Source: JACVRW01 sp963771715
GTDB lineage: Bacteria > Actinomycetota > Thermoleophilia > Solirubrobacterales > Thermoleophilaceae
Assembly (NCBI GenBank): GCA_963771715.1
Contig: CAVYUQ010000011.1
Span: 310,001-374,000, forward strand
Direction of reading: 5' to 3'
Length of the DNA stretch: 64,000 bases
Shown: one piece after another, positions 20,717 through 29,348 of the stretch
Layout: every line of letters begins with the position of its first letter
Numbering within the stretch: position 1 is the stretch's first letter
Notes under the pieces: model-generated
What the model saw: only the letters and a program-made list of their open reading frames with translations
Told to the model about the DNA's origin: nothing
Database searches by the model: none
Made by a program: the position numbers and the translations under genes

Positions 20717-20722
20717 ATTGTA
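20717..20722 (-). promoter_or_regulatory. -10 hexamer TACAAT of gatC
   Basis: TACAAT, 7 nt, then ATG 20709: leaderless geometry. Its TA is shared with the opposite-strand TAGGTT of the methyltransferase gene. Confidence 0.7.
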
Positions 20723-20726
20723 GGTT
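20721..20726 (+). promoter_or_regulatory. -10 hexamer TAGGTT of methyltransferase
   Basis: TAGGTT, 6 nt, then GTG 20733. Overlaps the gatC -10 by exactly the central TA. Confidence 0.6.
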
Positions 20727-20732
20727 GTGCTC

Positions 20733-21347
20733 GTGGCTGGACGGGTGGTCGACGACGACATGCGCCGCTACTACGACCAGCGCGCGCAGGAGTACGACGA
20801 CTGGTGGCTCGGCAGGGGCCTGTTCGCGGAGCGGCCGCGGCCTGGGTGGTCGGGGGAGGTGGAGCAGCTCCTGGCGGTGATCCGCGGGCTGGCGCCCGCG
20901 CGGACGCTCGACGTGGCGTGCGGCACGGGGCTGCTCACGGGCCGGCTCCCGGGCGAGGTGGTTGGGCTCGACCAGAGCGAGTCGATGCTGGCCGTGGCCG
21001 CCGCGCGCATGCCGGGCGTGCGGGTGGTGCAGGGCGACGCCGTGCCCCTCCCCTTCGCCGACGGCGAGTTCGAGCGCGTCTTCACGAGCCACTTCTACGG
21101 CCACCTGCTGCCCGGGGAGCGCGAGCCGTTCGTGCACGAGGCGCGCCGCGTGGCGGGGGAGCTGGTGGTGGTCGACGCAGCCCGGCGCGAGGACGTCCCG
21201 CCGGAGGAGCACCAGCAGCGCGTGCTCAACGACGGCTCGCGCCACACGGTCTACAAGCGCTTCTTCGACCCGGACGAGCTGGCGGCCGAGCTCGGCGGCG
21301 GCACCGTGCTGCACAGCGGGCGCTGGTTCGTGGCGGTGGCGGCCTAG
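20733..21347 (+). CDS. class I SAM-dependent methyltransferase
   Basis: 204 residues from GTG 20733; GTG 20727 is an alternative, but 20733 fits the -10 spacing seen elsewhere in the window. SAM-binding motif I TLDVACGTGLLTGRLP, motif II VVGLDQSESML, then GDAVPLPFADGEFERVF, as in ubiquinone/menaquinone-type methyltransferases. Substrate unknown. Its TAG overlaps the convergent thioesterase stop in CTAG. Confidence 0.85.
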   Translation: MAGRVVDDDMRRYYDQRAQEYDDWWLGRGLFAERPRPGWSGEVEQLLAVIRGLAPARTLDVACGTGLLTGRLPGEVVGLDQSESMLAVAAARMPGVRVVQGDAVPLPFADGEFERVFTSHFYGHLLPGEREPFVHEARRVAGELVVVDAARREDVPPEEHQQRVLNDGSRHTVYKRFFDPDELAAELGGGTVLHSGRWFVAVAA

Positions 21348-21712
21348 CCGAAGTTCGAGCGGTCGATCACGCGGCGCTCGTGGGTGCCCACGCCGATGGT
21401 GCGCTCGCCTTCGCGCACCTCCACGTCGAAGCGGAGCTTGCGGCCGTCCACGACCTCGCGCAGCTTTGCCGTGACCGTGCAAGCGGCGCCCTCCGCGGCT
21501 GCGGCCACGTGCTTGATGCAGACCTCGAAGCCGACGGTCGCCTGGCCGTCCTCGAGGTTCTCCCAGCTGAGTATCGAGGCGCAGCGCTCCATCATGCCGA
21601 TCATCCCGGGAGTCGATAGGACCTTCACCGGGAGCGTGCCTCGCACGTCCGTGAGCAGGCGGCCCTCGGCGGTGAACTCCTCGGTGCGCTCGAGTCCCGG
21701 CTTAAGGGTCAT
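21344..21712 (-). CDS. hotdog-fold thioesterase (FlK-like)
   Basis: 122 residues. Sequence features match the FlK/PaaI-like thioesterase branch: VLSTPGMIGMMERCASILSW, followed by the hotdog helix and GFEVCIKHVAAA with a conserved His, and strands VDGRKLRFDVEV and IGVGTHERRVID. Predicted to hydrolyse an acyl-CoA, substrate unknown. ATG 21712 overlaps the upstream stop. Last gene of the 22733-21344 run. Confidence 0.8.
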   Translation of the reverse strand: MTLKPGLERTEEFTAEGRLLTDVRGTLPVKVLSTPGMIGMMERCASILSWENLEDGQATVGFEVCIKHVAAAAEGAACTVTAKLREVVDGRKLRFDVEVREGERTIGVGTHERRVIDRSNFG

Positions 21713-22245
21713 GTGGCGGGATGCGGCTCCTGCGGCTCGCGCCGCGGCGCTTCGCGCAGCGAGGTCGCGCACGCGAAGGCCATCACCCCCAGGACTCCGA
21801 GCGCGAGCGGAGCGCCGATCTTGACGGTCGTCAGGTCGTCGAACCCGGGTTCCTGGATGATCCGGTACAGCACCAGGAGCGCGGTGATGCACGCGCCGAG
21901 GCCCGCAAGCCCGAACGCTCCGAGGCCGTCGGACCCGCGGCCGCTCGCGCGCCAAAAGGCGGCGCCCACGCCGAGCGCGCTCGTGGCGAGGAGGGAGATC
22001 AGGATGATGCGGTCTATAAGGCCGTCCTCCTGCCACGCGTTGCGCTCCTGCGACTCGGCAAGTGCGCCCGCGTCCTCCTCGACCTCGCGCTCGGCCTGCC
22101 CCTGGCTGCCGCCGGCGTTCTTCTGGATCTGACGCGCCTCCTCGCCGCGCGTCGTGCTGTACCAGTCGGGTGCCGTGGTGAACAGCAGCGCGAGCGCCGC
22201 CACGAACACCACCCAGTCGGCCGGCCGCAGCCGTGCGAACGTCAC
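21709..22245 (-). CDS. membrane protein, paralogue of upstream gene
   Basis: 178 residues, GTG 22245 overlapping the upstream TGA (GTGA). It begins FARLRPADWVVFVAALALLF, like the upstream protein's LRAGEWLAGVSGLVLL. Four membrane segments are likely, with a charged loop (about 33-75) between the first and second. No known family recognised. The shared start pattern followed by a WYS/WYG turn suggests that the two tandem genes arose by duplication and form a complex. Confidence 0.65.
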   Translation of the reverse strand: MTFARLRPADWVVFVAALALLFTTAPDWYSTTRGEEARQIQKNAGGSQGQAEREVEEDAGALAESQERNAWQEDGLIDRIILISLLATSALGVGAAFWRASGRGSDGLGAFGLAGLGACITALLVLYRIIQEPGFDDLTTVKIGAPLALGVLGVMAFACATSLREAPRREPQEPHPAT

Positions 22246-22733
22246 GGCCCGCCCTCGGGACGCGGCGCCGCGAGCGTCTCGATCTCCCGCTGCGCCGCCA
22301 CGGGCACGCCGGTCAGGTCGGTGTGCCGGTCCCCGCGCGTGAGCCGCTCGTCGCGCATGGCGAGCAGGCCGCCGACCACGATGCCGAGCGTGGCTCCGAG
22401 CGCGACCCAGAGCCCCCACTCGCGCTCGACCGCCCAGTCGGGCATGTTCAACACGCGGATCAGGACCAGCAGCACCGCGAGCAGGCCGACGAGCGTCGTG
22501 AGCGACTGGAGCGCGAGCGGAAGGGCCGGCACGCGGTGCACGGCCGTGACGACAGGGATCGCGAGCGCCGCGAGCGCCACGAGGGCGAGCACGACGTCGA
22601 GCGCGCCGAGCGACTGCCAGCCCGTGCGCGACCCCGCCTCGTCCCCGTACCAGGGCAGGAACAGCACCACGAGCAGCACCAGTCCGGAAACGCCGGCGAG
22701 CCACTCGCCCGCGCGCAGCCTTCGCAGATCCAT
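22242..22733 (-). CDS. membrane protein, unknown function
   Basis: 163 residues with four predicted membrane helices (about 12-30, 45-65, 75-95 and 107-127), a WYGDEAGS turn after the first, and a charged cytosolic tail. Unknown family. The 270-bp stretch upstream, to the folD stop, holds no recognisable gene or riboswitch. A TACGCT -10 lies 8 nt before the ATG. Confidence 0.65.
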   Translation of the reverse strand: MDLRRLRAGEWLAGVSGLVLLVVLFLPWYGDEAGSRTGWQSLGALDVVLALVALAALAIPVVTAVHRVPALPLALQSLTTLVGLLAVLLVLIRVLNMPDWAVEREWGLWVALGATLGIVVGGLLAMRDERLTRGDRHTDLTGVPVAAQREIETLAAPRPEGGP

Positions 22734-22741
22734 GCGGCGGG

Positions 22742-22747
22742 AGCGTA
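22742..22747 (-). promoter_or_regulatory. -10 hexamer TACGCT
   Basis: TACGCT, 8 nt, then ATG 22733. Confidence 0.6.
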
Positions 22748-23002
22748 CCGGCGCGGGCCGGACCCGGCGCCGCCGCCCCCGGGCGCGGTTTGCGCCGGGG
22801 ACGGGCGGGCCGGGATGATGCGCGGCGGCCGGGGGGAGCGGCCGCTGCGCGGCATGCTCGGCGGTGGTTTGACGGCGGTCCGATAGGTCCGCGCTGCCGA
22901 GCTATGTCGGCCGAAGGTTGCCACCCGGCGGCCGCCCTCTCGATGGGGTCTACCGGCCAATGATGGTGCGGGTACCCGTACCCTCGCCGCGCCCGGGAGC
23001 GC

Positions 23003-23842
23003 TCAGGCGCCGCGGGCGCGGGCGGCCTTCAGCGTGTTCACGAGCAGCATCGCTCGGGTCATCGGCCCGACTCCGCCCGGAACCGGGGTGATCGCGCGGG
23101 CGCGTTCCTTGGCGGCCTCGAAGTCCACGTCGCCGACGAGACCCTCGTCCGTGCGGTTCGTCCCGACATCGATCACCACCGCCCCCTCCCCCACCATGTC
23201 GCCGGTCACGAGCCCGGCGGAGCCCACCGCCGCCACCAGCACGTCCGCCTCCCGGCAGACCGCCGCCAGGTCGCGCGTGCGCGAGTGGCAGTGCGTGACG
23301 GTGGCGTTCGCGCCCAGCAGCAGCTGCGCCATCGGCTTGCCCACGAGGATCGAGCGGCCGAGCACCACCGCGCGCGCCCCCGACAGCTCCACACCCGCCT
23401 CCTCCAGCAGCCGCATCACTCCCGCCGGCGTGCACGGCACCATCGCCTCCTCGCGCCCGTGCATCAGGAGGCCGGCGTTGGCGGTGGTGAGCCCGTCCAC
23501 GTCCTTGGCCGGGTCGATCAGCGAGATGAACTCGTCCTGGTCGAGATGGTCCGGAAGCGGGAGCTGGAGCAGGATGCCGTCCACGCGGTCGTCGGCGTTC
23601 AGCGTGCGGATCAGCTCCGCGAGCTCCTCCGCGGCGACGTCGCCGCCCGGCTCGTGGTGGAACGACTCGATGCCCACCTCCGCGGAGTCCTCGCGCTTCA
23701 TGCGCACGTAGACCGCCGAGGCGGGGTCGTCGCCGACGAGGATCGTGGCGAGCCCGGGCTTGCGGTCCAGGGCCTCGACCTCGCGCCTGACCTCCTCGCG
23801 CACCTTCGCCGCAACAGCCTTGCCGTCGATGATCTCCGCCAT
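23003..23842 (-). CDS. folD: bifunctional methylene-THF dehydrogenase / methenyl-THF cyclohydrolase
   Basis: 279 residues. Interconverts 5,10-methylene-, 5,10-methenyl- and 10-formyl-tetrahydrofolate, using NADP(H). Signatures: the catalytic Lys region YVRMKREDSAEVGI, the PLPDHLDQ block, KDVDGLTTANAG, the Rossmann motif VVLGRSILVGKPMAQLLL, and the C-terminal PVPGGVGPMTRAMLL. Single gene with its own TAGGCT -10. Confidence 0.97.
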   Translation of the reverse strand: MAEIIDGKAVAAKVREEVRREVEALDRKPGLATILVGDDPASAVYVRMKREDSAEVGIESFHHEPGGDVAAEELAELIRTLNADDRVDGILLQLPLPDHLDQDEFISLIDPAKDVDGLTTANAGLLMHGREEAMVPCTPAGVMRLLEEAGVELSGARAVVLGRSILVGKPMAQLLLGANATVTHCHSRTRDLAAVCREADVLVAAVGSAGLVTGDMVGEGAVVIDVGTNRTDEGLVGDVDFEAAKERARAITPVPGGVGPMTRAMLLVNTLKAARARGA

Positions 23843-23851
23843 GGGCGCGGC

Positions 23852-23857
23852 AGCCTA
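23852..23857 (-). promoter_or_regulatory. -10 hexamer TAGGCT of folD
   Basis: TAGGCT, 9 nt, then ATG 23842. Confidence 0.6.
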
Positions 23858-23878
23858 TCGGCGACCCGACCCGGTGCG

Positions 23879-26677
23879 CTAGCGGCGCTTCAGCGGTGCG
23901 TAGTCGGCCATGAGCTTGCGCTCGGAGCGGTCGGCGGCGAAGCGCACCACCACGAGACCGCCCGGCTCGACGCCCACGACCACGCCGTCGCCGAACTGCG
24001 CGTGGACCACGTCGTCACCGAGGGTGAAGGAGGCACGGCTGGCGCCGGCGCCGCCGCCAGGCTCGGGCGCCGATGCGCCGCCGCCCCAGGTGGCCGCCGC
24101 CGCCGGTCCGGTCGGCTCGTCCTCGTCGCGGTCCGTGAACTCCACCGGCACCTCGTCGATGAAGCGGCTGCGCATGTTCCAGTCGCGCCCGCCGAAGAGC
24201 ATGCGCGTTCGGGCGTGCGTGAGGTACAGCTCCCGCTTCGCGCGCGTGATGCCCACGTAGGCGAGCCGCCGCTCCTCCTCGAGGTCGCCGGCCTCGATCG
24301 CCCGCATGTGCGGGAAGACGCCGTCCTCGAGGCCGATGATGAAGACGATCCCGAACTCCAGGCCCTTCGCGTTGTGGAGGGTCATCAGGGTCACGATGCC
24401 CTCGTCGTCGCGCAGGTTGTCCTGCTCGGAGAACAGCGCGAGCTGCTGGAGGAACTCCTCGACCGAGCCCTCCTCGGCGGTGGCGTCGTATTCGCGCCCG
24501 ACGCCGACGAGCTCCTCGAGGTTCTCGAGCCGACCCTGCGCCTCGATCGTGCGCTCCGCCTGGAGCGCCTCGGTGTAGCCGGTCTCCTCCAGCGTCTCCG
24601 CGAGCAGGTCGCCCACCCCCGCGCCGCCCTCCACCCGCTCGCGCAGGCGCTCCATCACCGACATGAAGCGCCCGACCGCCTTGATGGCCGCCGCAGCGAG
24701 GCCGGGCACCGACTCGGGCTCCGCCGCCACGTCCCAGATCGGCTCGCCGATCGTGTTCGCGTAGCCCACCAGCCGGCCCTGGGTGGTCGCGCCGATCCCG
24801 CGCCGCGGCGAGTTCACGGCGCGCCCGAACGCCACGGTGTCGGCCGGGTTCACGAGCAGGGTCAGGTAGGCGAGCGCGTCCTTGATCTCGGCGCGCTCGT
24901 AGAAGCGCGTGCCGCCGATCACCTGATAGCCGACCCCGTAGCGCACCAGCATGTCCTCGAGCACGCGGCTCTGGGCGTTGGTGCGGTAGAAGACCGCGAT
25001 CTCGTCGCGCGAGGCGCCCTGGTCCACGAGCCGCTCGATCTCGGACACGACGAAACGCGCCTCCGCATGCTCGTCCTCGAGCTCGCGCACGTGCACCGGC
25101 TCGCCGTCGCCGAGCTCCGACCAGAGGAACTTGTCCTTGCGCTGGCGGTTGTTGCCGATCACGCCGTTCGACGCATTCAGGATCGTCTGCGTCGAGCGAT
25201 AGTTCTGCTCGAGCTTCACGACCTGGCGTCGGGGAAGTCCCGCTCGAAGCCAAGGAGGTTCTGAATGTCGGCGCCGCGGAAGGCGTAGATCGAGTTGTGG
25301 GTCAGAAGCCCATTGGCGATGAAGTTGTGCGTGTCCTCGACGTCGACGTCGTAGACCGGAGCGGCCAGCTTCGTCCGCTCAACCGTCTCCACGAGCTCAT
25401 ACGACCCGTCCTCCGTGAACATGACCATGCCTGGCCGCACTGCGGCAGCCGGCGTGAACGGGAGTGCGTACGTCACCCAGCTCGATCACCTGTTGAACGG
25501 CTGCGCGCGCGCTCTGCCGCCATGCGGTCAACGACGGCCAGGGCATGCCCGTAGTCCTCAAAAAGCGCAGGTGGCCCACCGTCAAAGCGCACCGTGTGCA
25601 GCGGCCCGCTCCCTTTGCGCTCGCCGCAGAGAGCTGACCGTGACACGCGGCAGCCCAGCGTTGTCCGCGCCAGCCGCCTCCGGTTCGTAGCCTGCGAAGT
25701 GCACATGCTCGGGCGTGCTCACCAGCCGGCGGCCTGACTCGGTGGTGATGACCACGCCCTCTGTGGCCGTGCTTCGGTGCGTGCGGAGCACCTTGGCGGG
25801 GCGGAAGTCGCCGCTCCCGTAACTCGAGAGGACGAGGTCGCCGGCCTCGACGTCCTCGATTGCCTTCGTCGAGCCGTCGGCCATGGTCACGGGTGTGCCG
25901 CCCACGAGGCACTGGTCGTCGTCGCCCGACCACGCAGAGGTTCCGGTGCTCCTCGGTCAGCAGCTGGAGCCAGCGGTACTGGGCGCGGTTGGTGTCCTGG
26001 TACTCGTCGACCAGGACGTGGCGGAAGGAGCGGCGGTAGCGGTCGCGCACTTCCTCGTAGAGCTCGAAGAGGTTCACCGCGCGGAAGAGCAGGTCGTCGA
26101 AGTCCATCGCGTTGGCCGCGTGGAGGCGCTTCTCGTAGAGGTCGTAGACGTCGGCGGCGGTCTGCTCGAAGAAGGTGGAGACCTTCAGGCGGTAGGCCTC
26201 GGCGTCGAGGAGGGCGTTCTTCGCGTCCGAGATCTGGCGGCGGATGCCGCGCGGGGCGAAGCGCTTCGGGTCGATGTCGAGCTCGTCGATGCAGGCCTTC
26301 ACCAGCCGCAGCGAGTCCTGCTCGTCGTAGATCGTGAAGCCGCGGGTGTAGCCGAGCTTCTCCGCCTCGGCCCGCAGGATGCGGGCGCACGCCGAGTGGA
26401 ACGTCATCACCCACATCGCCCGGGCGCGGTTGCCGACCAGCTGCTCGACGCGCTCGCGCATCTCCTGCGCGGCCTTGTTGGTGAAGGTGATCGCGAGGAT
26501 CTCCCCCGGCCGAGCCTGTCCGCTGCCGACCAGGTGGGCGATCCGGTGCGTCAGCACCCGGGTCTTGCCGGAGCCCGCCCCCGCGAGGATGAGCAGGGGG
26601 CCTTCGCCGTGCAGGACGGCTTCGCGCTGGGGCTCGTTCAGCCCCTCGAGCAGCTCCTCGCTGGCAGTGACTCCCAC
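23879..26677 (-). CDS. pcrA: UvrD/PcrA-type DNA helicase containing an intein; several frameshifts
   Basis: SF1A 3'-5' DNA helicase for repair and replication-conflict clearing. The host protein is about 726 residues without the intein. Motif I is ILAGAGSGKTRVLTHRIAHL, Ia AITFTNKAAQEM, II VLVDEYQDTN, III DDDQ + SIYAFRGADIQN, IV EQNYRST, V VTLMTLHNAKGLEF and VI RRLAYVGITRAK. A Tudor-like PcrA tail (VHAQFGDGVVVGVE) ends the protein. An intein splits motif III between Gln and Ser. Apparent frameshifts lie near 25929 (GGG for GG before GACGACGAC), 25640, 25510, 25485 and 25225. Since all helicase motifs are intact, assembly indels are likely. GTG 26677 is preceded by a TATCCT -10. Confidence 0.88.
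25294..25911 (-). mobile_element. mini-intein inside pcrA, motif III site
   Basis: About 206 residues between DDDQ and SIYAF of the helicase. The first residue is Cys (codon 25909-25911, CLVGGTPV). A block B-like stretch TESGRRLVSTPEHVHF holds the TxxH motif. The C-terminal blocks are VYDVDVEDTHNF and NGLLTHN, with the penultimate His and final Asn (codon 25294-25296), and the +1 extein residue is Ser. All splicing residues are therefore present. There is no room for a LAGLIDADG endonuclease, so it is a mini-intein. Inner frames change near 25640 (VTVS to LCGERKGSGPLHTVRFDG) and around 25485-25510. Confidence 0.88.
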
Positions 26678-26684
26678 CGATCCG

Positions 26685-26690
26685 AGGATA
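26685..26690 (-). promoter_or_regulatory. -10 hexamer TATCCT of pcrA
   Basis: TATCCT, 7 nt, then GTG 26677, placed in the 30-bp gap behind the ABC permease stop. Confidence 0.65.
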
Positions 26691-26707
26691 GAGCCGGGTC
26701 CGGCCCG

Positions 26708-27560
26708 CTAGAGGTCTCGGCGCGCGAACGCGGCCCGCGCCGCCGCGCCGACAAGGCCCAGGTAGGCGAGCGCCCAGAGCCACAATCCGGCTCCGGCCTC
26801 CTGGGCCCCGCCGAACGGCCCCAGTTGGACGATCACGCCCGTGATCCCGCCGGTCTCCTCCGTGAGCGCGTGCAGCCCCGCCTGGTAGAGCGCCTCGAAC
26901 GGCAGGACCCAGGACGAGACCGTCGCCACGTCCTCGAGTGTCTGCACCGCCAGCGCGTCGCCGATCTGCCCGAGCAGGCCGGCGGCCAGTCCGGCGCCGA
27001 AGATCATGAACACCGCGATCCCGTTTGCGGTCGAGGACAGGAACACCGATCCGAGCAGCGACAGCGCGGCGATCACCAGCACTCCGAGCACCAGGCCTGC
27101 ACCGGGGCCGACCGGGTCGTCCGGCCACCAGTCGCCGGCGATACCGGTGATCACCATCGCCGCGACGTAGACCGCGGCCACGTAGACGGCGCACACCACT
27201 GCCGCTCCGCCGTAGCGGCCGAGCAGCAGGCTCGTCCTCCCCACCGGCCTGACGACGATCGGCTGGAGCAGGCCGCGCTCGGCGTCGCCACGAACTGCGC
27301 CGAGCGTGAGGAACACGCCGAGCACGGCGCCCTAGGAAGAGGGTGGTGAACATCGCGAGCCCCAGTAGCGTCGAGCCCGCCAGCACGCGATCGTCCAGCT
27401 GGTCGTCGGTCGCCAGGTTGTTCACCTCGTTGAAGGTGACCGCCGTCCCGAGGCCGTAGAGCGCGAGGAACCCGACGGTGAGCACGAGCACCACGAGGAT
27501 CACGCGCCTGCGCACCGCCTCGCGCAGCGCGTAGCGCGCCACGATCAGCGCCCCGCTCAT
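26708..27560 (-). CDS. ABC transporter permease (ABC-2 type), one frameshift
   Basis: About 284 residues with six predicted membrane segments. The first part (ALIVARYALREAVRRRVILV, then NEVNNLATDDQL) and the second (GVFLTLGAVRGDAERGLLQP) join near 27330, where removing one G from GGG gives TLFLGAVLGVFLTLG. Typical ABC-2 family features are the N-terminal amphipathic ARYALREA helix and the RGLLQPIVVRPVGRTSLLLG cytosolic loop. It forms an exporter with the ATPase encoded just upstream (ATG 27560 overlaps its stop). Substrate unknown. Confidence 0.8.
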
Positions 27561-28393
27561 GCCGCGCCCACCGCCTCGAGGTAGGCGTCCTCCAGCGTGG
27601 AGGCCAGCAGGCTCACGCCGTACACCTGCTGGCCGCTCGACACCAGCTCCGCGACGATTCTGGGCACGTCGTCTCGCCGCGCCTCGGGGAAGCGGCGCAC
27701 TCCGTCGCCGGTCTCCACCTCCACCCCGCGCGGCCGCGCGAGCTCGGCCGGCGTCCCGCGGGCCACCACCTGCCCGGCGACCAGAATGGCCACGCGGTCG
27801 CACACCAGCTCGACCTCGCTCAGCAGGTGGGAGCTGAGCATCACCGCCACGCCACGGCTGCGCAGCTCGCCCAGAAGGTCGCGCACCACCCGACGGCCGA
27901 CGGGGTCGAGCGCGCTCGTGGGCTCGTCGAGCATCAGCAGCCGGGGCGAGCCCACCAGCGCCTGGGCGATGCCGAGGCGCTGCTGCATGCCCTTCGACAT
28001 GGCGGCCACCTTCACCGCGCGGGCGTCCGCGAGACCGACCAGCTCGAGCAGCTCGCCGCGCTCGGCGGCGCCACCATCCGAGCCGGCGAGGTCCTGGTGG
28101 AGCGAGATCAGCTCGTCGGCGGTGAGCCACTCGGGGAAGCGGAACAGCTCGGCGAGATAGCCGATGGCTGCCCGTGCGGGCGCCGAGCCGGCAGGCGCCC
28201 CCTCGATCTCCGCGCGGCCCCCAGTCGCGCGGACCAGGCCGCATGCGATCTTCGTCAGGGTCGACTTGCCGGCCCCGTTCGGTCCGAGCAGGCCGAGCAG
28301 CTCGCCGCGCTCGACCTCGAGGTCCACCCCGCCGAGCGCGACCGTGGCGCCGTAGCGCTTCTCGAGCGATTCGCAGGAGAGGACGGTCGGCAC
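27557..28393 (-). CDS. ABC transporter ATP-binding protein
   Basis: 278 residues from GTG 28393 (PTVLSCESLEKRYG). Walker A GPNGAGKSTLTK, Q-loop region, signature motif MSKGMQQRLGIAQAL, Walker B LLMLDEPTSALDP and the H-loop SSHLLSEVE, then a DrrA-like C-terminal extension. Drives the ABC-2 permease encoded downstream. The start is supported by TACACT seven nucleotides upstream. Confidence 0.92.
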   Translation of the reverse strand: MPTVLSCESLEKRYGATVALGGVDLEVERGELLGLLGPNGAGKSTLTKIACGLVRATGGRAEIEGAPAGSAPARAAIGYLAELFRFPEWLTADELISLHQDLAGSDGGAAERGELLELVGLADARAVKVAAMSKGMQQRLGIAQALVGSPRLLMLDEPTSALDPVGRRVVRDLLGELRSRGVAVMLSSHLLSEVELVCDRVAILVAGQVVARGTPAELARPRGVEVETGDGVRRFPEARRDDVPRIVAELVSSGQQVYGVSLLASTLEDAYLEAVGAA

Positions 28394-28400
28394 GAGCCGC

Positions 28401-28406
28401 AGTGTA
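28401..28406 (-). promoter_or_regulatory. -10 hexamer TACACT of ABC ATPase gene
   Basis: TACACT, 7 nt, then GTG 28393. Its TA is shared with the opposite-strand TAGGAA before the queuosine gene. Confidence 0.65.
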
Positions 28407-28410
28407 GGAA
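28405..28410 (+). promoter_or_regulatory. possible -10 TAGGAA of queuosine salvage gene
   Basis: TAGGAA, 9 nt, then GTG 28420. A weaker match because the last base is A, but the geometry is the same as in the other divergent pairs. Confidence 0.4.
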
Positions 28411-28419
28411 GCTGCCCGG

Positions 28420-29284
28420 GTGTCGCTGACCGATCAGGTGCGCGAGACGTGCCGCTCGATTGCCGAGAGCGCCCGCTTCGTGTCGATCGACCTCGACCGG
28501 CTGGAGACCTTCGAAGCACCGGACCCCGCGCCGGAGCCGGACTTCGTCGAGGGCACGCCCGCCGACGTCGCGGACTTCGTGCTCACGCTGGATTCGATCA
28601 ACTTCGGTTCGGGCTGGTTCCCGACGCTGCGCAAGCGGGAGGGGTTGTCCGGCTACCTAACCGTCGCCTCCGCACTGGCCGATCGTTGGCGCGTCTGCTG
28701 GGCCGTGGTCGGCGTCCGAACTACGGGCATTGAAGGGGGTCGACGTTGCCGCTGTGCTCGGGCAGGAGCCGGATCATGAGTTGATGGGGCTGTATGCCGA
28801 GGCGCTGCGGGATCTCGGGGCTTTCCTCGGGGAACGACGAGCACTGACGGCGGTGGACGAGGCCGGTGGCTCGGCCGAGCGGCTCGCCTCGATGCTGGCG
28901 GCCGGCATGCCGTTCTTCGACGACCGCGGGTTCTGGAAGCGCGCCCAGATCGCCGCCAACGACCTGGCGCTCGCGGGCGTGGCCGAGTTCTCCGACCTCG
29001 ACCGGCTCACGATCTTCGCCGACAATCTCGTGCCGCACGTGCTGCGGGTGGACGGAGTGCTGCGCTACGACCCCGCCCTCGCCGCCCGCATCGACGCCGG
29101 CGAGCTGCTGCCGCCCGGCGAGGAGGAGCGGGAGATCCGCGGGTGCGCGGTGCATGCGTGCGAGCTGATCGCCGCGCGTCTGGGGATCCCGCCGCGCTCG
29201 CTCGACACCGCCCTGTGGAACAAAGGCCAGGCACCGAGGTACAAGGCCGTGCCGCGCCACCGCACCCGCACCGTCTTCTACTGA
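28420..29284 (+). CDS. queuosine 5'-phosphate N-glycosylase/hydrolase (queuosine salvage, DUF2419), one frameshift
   Basis: About 288 residues. Family members release queuine from queuosine 5'-phosphate for reuse in tRNA. Signatures seen: FVLTLDSINFGSGWFPTLRK, SGYLTVASALADRW, then after a frameshift near 28700 PWSASELRALKGVDVAAVLG, FWKRAQIAANDLA, FADNLVPHVLRVDGVL, EIRGCAVHACELIA and the terminal RTVFY. Both parts line up with one continuous family, so an assembly indel is likely. No other queuosine gene is in view. GTG 28420 is the chosen start. Confidence 0.85.
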
Positions 29285-29285
29285 G

Positions 29286-29332
29286 TCGAGTGTCGAGTTA
29301 CTCCCCTATAGCGCCAGTAAGTCGACACTCGA
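29286..29332. terminator. bidirectional hairpin between convergent genes
   Basis: 17-nt arms (29286-29302 and 29316-29332, TCGAGTGTCGAGTTACT and its complement with one mismatch) around a 13-nt loop. No long T run. It separates the queuosine gene and cysE, the only native convergent pair in the window whose stops do not overlap. Confidence 0.7.
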
Positions 29333-29348
29333 TGCTTTCGCGCGGGGC

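Noticed and set aside
22734..23002. Riboswitch or CRISPR-like structure near folD
   Set aside because: Only a GGGTACCC palindrome and general GC-rich stems; no conserved riboswitch core or repeats.
25473..25706. Homing endonuclease gene within the intein
   Set aside because: The stretch is too short and has no LAGLIDADG or HNH motif; it fits the middle of a mini-intein.
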